A stretch of 64,000 nt of DNA from Hominimerdicola alba (GTDB lineage Bacteria > Bacillota > Clostridia > Oscillospirales > Ruminococcaceae). The DNA is taken from contig NZ_FOAT01000001.1 in the NCBI RefSeq assembly GCF_900109655.1, positions 62,001 to 126,000 of the forward strand. Reading direction: 5' to 3'. Shown one piece after another: positions 59,070-64,000 of the stretch. Each line of letters begins with the position of its first letter. The stretch's first letter is position 1. The notes under the pieces were generated by a model that was not told where the DNA came from, did no database searches, and was given only the letters and a program-made list of their open reading frames with translations. The position numbers and the translations under genes were made by a program.

Positions 59070-60320
59070 ATGACTCTGGGAAGCATTGATTACAGGATCG
59101 AGGGCAAGAGTTTTGCGAAACTTCTCGACGCTTTCACGAAAGAAAAACTTATCTATTCAGAACTTCGGGAGACTGATGACAGCCTGACTATGAACATTTC
59201 TTTTGAGCACAGTTTTAGCTTTGAAAGGCTGTGCAGAAATGAGGGCTTTGAGCCTAAAAGAATAGAATATCATGGTATGCTGAGATTTTACCGAAGTATT
59301 GTAAAACGTCCCGGAATTATTGTTGGTGCAGTGATATCAGTGCTGCTGATGGCTTATTATTCCAATGTAATCCTGACTATCAAAGTGGATACCGATGACC
59401 CGATCATCTACGGAAAAATAATCGATGTGCTGAATGCTGACGGTGTAAAAGCCGGCGCATATCTTCCGGATATCGATCTTGTAATTGAGGAACGTTCGCT
59501 GAAAAGTAAGATAGACGAAGTCGCATGGGCTGGTATCAGCCGCACAGGTTCGGGGATAGCTGTGGATATACTTGAAGCGGTCGAAGCGGAAAAAGGTATC
59601 ACCGTTGGTATGCCCTGCCATCTTGTTGCCTGCGAGGACGGAGTTATCGAGGAAATTGAACTTATCGACGGACAGCTGATGAAATGCCTTGGCAGTGGTG
59701 TTACGAAAGGCGAGATAGTTGTGAGTGGAAAGATTGTTACTGAGGATTCCGAATGGACAAAAGACGGCGAGGTCGTAACATCGAAAACGAGGTATGTTAG
59801 GAGCATAGGCAAGATACGCGGCACTTTCATAAGGACGATGGTTTTTGAGCAGCCCTTTGATGCCGAAGAAAAGGTGCTGACGGGCGAAAAGAGAAAGCTT
59901 TCCTATCTTGAAATATTCAGCGCTAGGATACCACTTCATACCAAAATATACGACGGCTATTTTGAGACAGAAAAAGAGGAAAAGCATTTTCCGGAGATAG
60001 GAGGTTTCGTTCTGCCCATAGGATTTACAGAGATCGATCTGAGAGAATATGACATTAGAAGTCAGGTGCTTGATAAGGAAGAAGCACTCTCCCGAGCAGA
60101 ACAAGCTGCCTATAGATACGAACAGAACTTCCTTACCCCATATAAAATACGCGGAAGGTCTGCAAAACCCGAATTTACTGATGACGGAGTAAGGCTTACG
60201 GTTACTTATGAGCTTTATGGAAATCTCTGTAAAGAGAGCGATTTCTTCATACCAAAATACATTGTACCCGATTTGGAAGCAGTTACAAAAGAAAATGTGC
60301 AAGATAGTGAAAATTATTGA
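59070..60320 (+). CDS. yqfD: Sporulation protein YqfD
   Basis: 416-residue membrane-anchored protein of the YqfD family: an N-terminal domain (about 1-85), one transmembrane segment (about 87-108) and a large extracytoplasmic part with two repeats of the TKVYDGYFETEKEEK kind of beta structure. In Bacillus it is needed for engulfment-stage sporulation. It starts one base after yqfC. Confidence 0.9.
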   Translation: MTLGSIDYRIEGKSFAKLLDAFTKEKLIYSELRETDDSLTMNISFEHSFSFERLCRNEGFEPKRIEYHGMLRFYRSIVKRPGIIVGAVISVLLMAYYSNVILTIKVDTDDPIIYGKIIDVLNADGVKAGAYLPDIDLVIEERSLKSKIDEVAWAGISRTGSGIAVDILEAVEAEKGITVGMPCHLVACEDGVIEEIELIDGQLMKCLGSGVTKGEIVVSGKIVTEDSEWTKDGEVVTSKTRYVRSIGKIRGTFIRTMVFEQPFDAEEKVLTGEKRKLSYLEIFSARIPLHTKIYDGYFETEKEEKHFPEIGGFVLPIGFTEIDLREYDIRSQVLDKEEALSRAEQAAYRYEQNFLTPYKIRGRSAKPEFTDDGVRLTVTYELYGNLCKESDFFIPKYIVPDLEAVTKENVQDSENY

Positions 60321-60322
60321 TA

Positions 60323-60375
60323 TTTTTTGTTGCATTTAATTAAAAATTTGATTTTTTTTGTTGCATTCCATTAAA
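60323..60375 (+). repeat. Two direct repeats in the phoH promoter
   Basis: TTTTTTGTTGCATT followed by ATTAAA occurs at 60323-60344 and again at 60354-60375 with two changed bases. The copies are 31 bases apart, about three turns of DNA. The second contains the -35 box of phoH. Confidence 0.6.
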
Positions 60376-60389
60376 GAATGTGTTATAAT
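60361..60389 (+). promoter_or_regulatory. Promoter of the phoH operon
   Basis: TTGCAT at 60361-60366 and TATAAT at 60384-60389 with a 17-base spacer, about 37 bases before the phoH ATG. Confidence 0.7.
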
Positions 60390-60426
60390 GAGTATCAGAA
60401 TGTAAAATTGAGCGGAGTGTATCCTA

Positions 60427-61419
60427 ATGGCAGAAAAACTGATAGCCGTTGACAGCATGGAAACTATGCTGAGCTTGTTCGGCAGCTATGATGAAAATGT
60501 GAATCTGATACAGCGCGAATACGGTGTTGCTGTACTGGGACGCGGTGAGGATATCAAGGTCACAGGCGACGAACAGGGCGTATTTAACGCCTGCGAAGCG
60601 ATCAACGGATTGATTACTATGATAAACAGCGGTGAAAAGCTCACCGAACAAAGTATACGTTACGTTTTTGCTCTGGTTCGCGAGGGCAGACAATACGAGC
60701 TGAATAATCTCAGCGATGACGGTATTTGCGTGACGATAACAGGCAAGGTAATAAAGCCCAAAACTCTTGGACAGAAGCGGTATGTTGATTTTATCCGCAA
60801 GAATACCATAGTTCTTGGTATCGGTCCTGCGGGCACGGGCAAGACTTATCTTGCGGTGGCGATGGCGGTGAAGGCTTTCAAAGCTCATGAGGTGGAGAAG
60901 ATAATCCTTACCAGACCTGCGGTGGAGGCGGGTGAAAAGCTTGGATTTCTTCCCGGTGATCTTCAGAACAAGGTCGATCCCTATTTAAGACCGCTGTATG
61001 ATGCACTATTTGAGATGCTGGGACCCGAATCCTTTGCAAGACAGCAGGAACGCGGGTGTATCGAAGTCGCTCCTCTGGCATATATGCGAGGAAGAACGCT
61101 GGATAACGCTTTTATAATACTGGATGAAGCCCAGAACACCACCAACGAACAGATGAAGATGTTCCTGACGAGACTGGGATTCAATTCAAAGATAGTTATA
61201 ACAGGCGATATAACTCAGATAGACCTGCCCGATAACCGTAAGTCTGGACTTATACAGGCAATGCACGTTCTAAAGGACGTTGACGATATAAAAATAAACA
61301 GATTCTCCGATAAGGATGTAGTCAGACATAAGCTGGTACAGGATATCATACTGGCATACGAAAAATACTCAAAAAGGAATGGGAAAAACAATGGACAAAG
61401 TCAAGGTAATGATCACTAA
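60427..61419 (+). CDS. phoH: PhoH-family ATPase
   Basis: 330-residue ATPase with Walker A GPAGTGKTYLAVAMAV (about 138-153) and Walker B FIILDEAQNTT. The family is linked to RNA metabolism, and in most bacteria the gene is next to ybeY, as here. GCGGAGTG precedes the ATG. Its last 29 bases overlap ybeY. Confidence 0.93.
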   Translation: MAEKLIAVDSMETMLSLFGSYDENVNLIQREYGVAVLGRGEDIKVTGDEQGVFNACEAINGLITMINSGEKLTEQSIRYVFALVREGRQYELNNLSDDGICVTITGKVIKPKTLGQKRYVDFIRKNTIVLGIGPAGTGKTYLAVAMAVKAFKAHEVEKIILTRPAVEAGEKLGFLPGDLQNKVDPYLRPLYDALFEMLGPESFARQQERGCIEVAPLAYMRGRTLDNAFIILDEAQNTTNEQMKMFLTRLGFNSKIVITGDITQIDLPDNRKSGLIQAMHVLKDVDDIKINRFSDKDVVRHKLVQDIILAYEKYSKRNGKNNGQSQGNDH

Positions 61420-61903
61420 TAATCAGTCAGAGATTAAGATACCCGTTGGCATTAGGATGCTGGTTAGGCGCTGCTGTCATGCGGTTCTTGAATATGAGGG
61501 ATTCGGAAAAGATGCTGAGGTATCTGTATCTTTCATAAATGACAAACAGATACACGAACTCAACAAGGAGCATCGAAATATCGACAGACCCACTGACGTG
61601 CTGAGCTTCCCTCTTGGCGAAGACGGCGAGTACGACGTAAATTACGAAACAGGTGCCTGTCTTCTTGGCGATATCGTAATCAGCCTTGAAACTGCAACAA
61701 GACAGGCTCAGGTATACGGTCATTCCCTTGAGCGTGAGGTCGGCTTCCTGACTGTTCATTCCATGCTGCATCTGCTGGGCTATGATCATGAAGAAAGCAG
61801 CCTGCAGGAGCGCATAATGCGTGAAAAGGAAGAAGCTATTCTCGCACAGTTGGGAATTTCCAGAGATGAGACATTTGTAGAGGAACATGAACATAAAGAA
61901 TGA
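61391..61903 (+). CDS. ybeY: rRNA maturation endoribonuclease YbeY
   Basis: 170-residue metalloenzyme that processes 16S rRNA ends. The signature H-x3-H-x5-H (HSMLHLLGYDH) is present together with RPTDVLSFPL. The start is taken at ATG 61391 with GGGAA 5 bases upstream; an ATG at 61379 would leave no room for a ribosome-binding site. It overlaps both phoH and dgkA. Confidence 0.92.
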   Translation: MDKVKVMITNNQSEIKIPVGIRMLVRRCCHAVLEYEGFGKDAEVSVSFINDKQIHELNKEHRNIDRPTDVLSFPLGEDGEYDVNYETGACLLGDIVISLETATRQAQVYGHSLEREVGFLTVHSMLHLLGYDHEESSLQERIMREKEEAILAQLGISRDETFVEEHEHKE

Positions 61904-62366
61904 ACTTTTGAAGTTCTTTAAGAGCTTCAGATATGCGGCGAGCGGGATAATCCGCTGTATAAAGACACAGAGAAATATGCGCTTCCATATTGGCGCTGCG
62001 GGGGCTGTAGCTATCGTTGCGATACTGTGCAGTGTCAGCATTGCTGAGGAGCTTGCTTTGCTGCTGACCGTCGGCGGTGTTATTGCGCTTGAATGTGTTA
62101 ACACTGCTATCGAAAACGCAGTTAACCTTGCCGCTAAGACAAAACCATCTGAACTAGCAAAAGCAGCCAAGGACTGTGCTGCGGGAGCAGTGCTGTTATT
62201 CTGCATAGCTGCGGCTTGCGTTGCAGCTGTTGTTTTTGGCAGGAGGATACTGTACATATTAGGCTGTTTTGCAGAATATCCCGAACTTATCATAGCTGCG
62301 GTGCTTTATTTCGGACTGTGGTTCTGGTGGGTCTTTTTCTGTTTCAGGGAGAATAAAGATGACTGA
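61887..62366 (+). CDS. dgkA: Undecaprenol/diacylglycerol kinase
   Basis: 159-residue membrane kinase of the DgkA family; in Firmicutes the substrate is usually undecaprenol, recycling the wall-lipid carrier. The signature ECVNTAIENAVNL is at about residues 69-81 with three transmembrane segments. An extra hydrophobic C-terminal segment makes it longer than the usual 120-140. It overlaps ybeY by 17 bases and the Nudix gene by 8. Confidence 0.9.
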   Translation: MNIKNELLKFFKSFRYAASGIIRCIKTQRNMRFHIGAAGAVAIVAILCSVSIAEELALLLTVGGVIALECVNTAIENAVNLAAKTKPSELAKAAKDCAAGAVLLFCIAAACVAAVVFGRRILYILGCFAEYPELIIAAVLYFGLWFWWVFFCFRENKDD

Positions 62367-62895
62367 AAATAAAGAACTGATGATAGAACTGCGGGATACC
62401 GAATGGGATCTTGAGTATACCGACCACGACCGATCAATCGCAAGAGCGATAGTGTTCGATGATGATGGGTATTTCTATTTTGTCAGAGCTGAGCGTGATG
62501 ATGATTTCGGCAAGGCTGTGTTTATAGAAACTTCCGGCGGTGGTGTTGAGGAAAATGAAACTCCCGAGACCGCTATAATCAGAGAACTCCGCGAGGAACT
62601 CGGAGCAGAAGTTGATATCATATGCAAGATAGGCGTGGTAAGCGATTACTACAATCTTATCCACAGGCATAACATCAACAACTATTTTCTCTGCAAAGTT
62701 AAAAGCTTCGGTGCCAATGATCTTACCGAACAGGAGATCACAGATTTCCATCTTTCGACTTTGAAGCTCACGTTCGATGATGCTGTTGAGGAATACCAAA
62801 ACAGCAGAAACTCAAAGATCGGCAGACTGATAGCTGCCAGAGAATTGCCTGTTCTTATGCGGGCAAAAGAATTATTGGGACAGTCAGATCATTAA
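62359..62895 (+). CDS. Nudix hydrolase
   Basis: 178 residues with a complete Nudix box (GGGVEENETPETAIIRELREE, first and last parts GGGVEE and RELREEL). It hydrolyses a nucleoside diphosphate linked to an unknown group; a short C-terminal extension follows. It overlaps dgkA by 8 bases and is one of three genes inserted between dgkA and era. Confidence 0.88.
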   Translation: MTENKELMIELRDTEWDLEYTDHDRSIARAIVFDDDGYFYFVRAERDDDFGKAVFIETSGGGVEENETPETAIIRELREELGAEVDIICKIGVVSDYYNLIHRHNINNYFLCKVKSFGANDLTEQEITDFHLSTLKLTFDDAVEEYQNSRNSKIGRLIAARELPVLMRAKELLGQSDH

Positions 62896-62907
62896 AGGTG
62901 ATTGAAA

Positions 62908-63351
62908 ATGAAAACATGGAAAAAGGTCGGCATTGGCTTTCTGCTTTTGCCCTATGTTCTTGCAACACTGATTTTTCTATATGAACTTATCGGAATGGGC
63001 GTTAATCATGCCAGCACCGACAAGCAGACAGGCGTTCTTCGTGATGCACTTTCGGGTTCGGTGAATGACATTGAGATACTTAATGTGAATTCATGGACTG
63101 GCAACACAGGCAACGGTAATCACGTTGAATGTGTATCTGAGATAACTTTTTCTTCTGCGATGGAAGAAAGGGATATGGTATCTGCAATTTCCGACAAGAT
63201 GGGCAAGGAAAGCTATCTTGGCGCAAATGGCTGTTATTTCATTGACTGCGAAGAAAATGGAAGCGTCAGATTTTCAAAAAACGATGACGGCAACTACCTT
63301 TGTCGAATGGTAAAGTCTGCGCCTTTTTCTGATAACATTGAAGGGCACTGA
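62908..63351 (+). CDS. Membrane-anchored hypothetical protein
   Basis: 147 residues: a single N-terminal hydrophobic segment (about 8-28) and an extracellular domain of about 115 residues with a few cysteines (VECVSEI, GCYFIDCEE). No family recognised. The ATG at 62908 is preferred to the TTG at 62902 because AAAGGTG is 7 bases upstream. It ends one base into the next gene. Confidence 0.65.
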   Translation: MKTWKKVGIGFLLLPYVLATLIFLYELIGMGVNHASTDKQTGVLRDALSGSVNDIEILNVNSWTGNTGNGNHVECVSEITFSSAMEERDMVSAISDKMGKESYLGANGCYFIDCEENGSVRFSKNDDGNYLCRMVKSAPFSDNIEGH

Positions 63352-63818
63352 TGAAAATAGTCGAAGCAACATCTTCCGACATCGGCACCGTTAAGGATAT
63401 CACCTACAGTACGATAAAGACTGTTTATCCGAAGTATTATCCTTCGGGAGCGGTGGATTTCTTTCTGAATTATCACAGTGGTGAGAATATATCCGAGGAT
63501 ATCCGAGAACACAGGACTTTTCTATGTATTGACGATGACGGTAATAAGGTCGGTACTGTGACGATAAAAGAAAATGACATCGGAAGACTTTTTGTACTGC
63601 CTGAATTTCAGGGTAAAGGGTACGGCAAAGCACTTCTTGATTTTGCAGAAAATGTGATAAGCAGAAGTTATTCCGAGATAATACTCGACGCATCACTTGC
63701 GGCGAAAAAGATATATTTGAAAAGAGGATACACAGAGATCGAGTACAGGACCGTTATGACAGATAACGGTGATTTTCTGTGCTGGGATATAATGACCAAG
63801 AAAGTAAAGGAAAAATAA
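63351..63818 (+). CDS. GNAT-family N-acetyltransferase
   Basis: 155 residues with the acetyl-CoA loop [10 protein letters not shown] and the RLFVLPEF segment of GNAT enzymes, and a C-terminal [14 protein letters not shown]. The acceptor is unknown. It overlaps the preceding gene by one base and era starts 2 bases after its stop. Confidence 0.85.
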   Translation: MKIVEATSSDIGTVKDITYSTIKTVYPKYYPSGAVDFFLNYHSGENISEDIREHRTFLCIDDDGNKVGTVTIKENDIGRLFVLPEFQGKGYGKALLDFAENVISRSYSEIILDASLAAKKIYLKRGYTEIEYRTVMTDNGDFLCWDIMTKKVKEK

Positions 63819-63819
63819 A

Positions 63820-64000
63820 ATGACAAAGAATATTTTTGTTACCATAGCAGGCAGAGCAAATGCAGGCAAATCTTCCCTGCTGAATGCTCTCGTCGGCGAA
63901 AAGATAGCGGCTGTCAGCGACAAACCGCAGACCACAAGAACAAAGATAACCGGAGTTCTGACTAAGGGCGAAACTCAGTTCGTCTTCATGGATACTCCCG
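63820..64000 (+). CDS. era: GTPase Era, 3'-truncated by the window edge
   Basis: The first 60 residues of the Era GTPase, which aids 16S rRNA processing and 30S assembly. G1 reads GRANAGKSS instead of the common GRPNVGKST, then the switch region [11 protein letters not shown] and G3 MDTPG follow at the very end. The yqfC-yqfD-phoH-ybeY-dgkA-era order supports the call. The KH domain lies outside the window. Confidence 0.92.
   Translation, partial: MTKNIFVTIAGRANAGKSSLLNALVGEKIAAVSDKPQTTRTKITGVLTKGETQFVFMDTP

Noticed and set aside
59337-60335. 332-codon minus-strand open frame
   Set aside because: Entirely antisense to yqfD, no start signal, and a composition (many Phe, Tyr, Ile, His) that does not look like a protein family.
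60323-60375. Short CRISPR array
   Set aside because: Only two repeats, a 9-base spacer and no cas genes; it overlaps the phoH promoter.
61427-62293. 288-codon minus-strand open frame
   Set aside because: Antisense to ybeY and dgkA, both of which have clear family motifs.

Overview
The window reads as the chromosome of a low-to-mid GC Firmicute of the Oscillospiraceae (Ruminococcaceae), most likely Ruminococcus in the strict sense. This rests on Firmicutes-type gene order (remA-gmk-rpoZ-priA-def-fmt-rsmB-rlmN-prpC-prkC-rsgA-thiN-spoVM and yqfC-yqfD-phoH-ybeY-dgkA-era), strict-anaerobe nucleotide reduction (nrdD/nrdG), glycogen genes (glgA, glgB), a GH5 glucanase and a T-box leader. It is ordinary chromosome with one small accessory islet. 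No rRNA, tRNA, CRISPR array or complete insertion sequence was seen.

Layout. 1-12.0 kb (+): a long housekeeping operon running from remA (cut at the left edge) through transcription/translation/replication genes to the PrpC phosphatase/PrkC PASTA-kinase pair, RsgA, ThiN and the 28-codon gene spoVM. 12-13.6 kb: two independently promoted genes of unknown function. 13.7-15.7 kb (-): leuA behind a leucine-type T-box leader. 15.8-19.9 kb: galT, a TetR regulator and glgB. 19.9-24.1 kb (-): a cell-envelope group (phosphodiester glycosidase, GT2-GtrA fusion) and a membrane spermidine-synthase-like protein. 24.4-25.9 kb: a 1.4-kb islet of three small genes and very large hairpins, bracketed by two copies of one terminator-like repeat. 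26-31 kb: mtaB, an HPr-like protein without the catalytic histidine, an ion transporter, a methyltransferase, a possible small RNA and an alpha/beta hydrolase.

31-33.2 kb (-): an ECF sigma factor with a PASTA-domain anti-sigma-like membrane protein whose ectodomain is almost the same as part of PrkC's. 33.4-41 kb: an FMN oxidoreductase, a TIM-barrel isomerase, dxs, a C_GCAxxG_C_C protein, a LacI regulator, a PrsA/SurA-like lipoprotein and a Crp/Fnr regulator that faces nrdD across a perfect palindrome. 41.2-44.8 kb (+): nrdD, an acetyltransferase, a decayed second nrdD tail, a small conserved gene and nrdG. 45-55.5 kb: lysC, a TraB/GumN lipoprotein, glgA, two minor genes, a cytoplasmic GH5-nitroreductase-thioesterase operon, and a sugar-receptor-like domain fused to GGDEF. 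55.6-60.3 kb: a sporulation-rich segment (spoIIID, ylbJ, yqfC, yqfD) with two related PF06541 membrane proteins. 60.4-64 kb (+): phoH-ybeY-dgkA, three unrelated genes, then era (cut at the right edge).

The most noteworthy points are the PASTA ectodomain shared by the kinase PrkC and a sigma/anti-sigma pair (possibly one extracellular signal read by two pathways), the promoter architecture between the Crp/Fnr gene and nrdD, the fossil nrdD tail, the structured islet at 25 kb and the receptor-GGDEF fusion. All function calls come from reading motifs and gene order; no database search was run.
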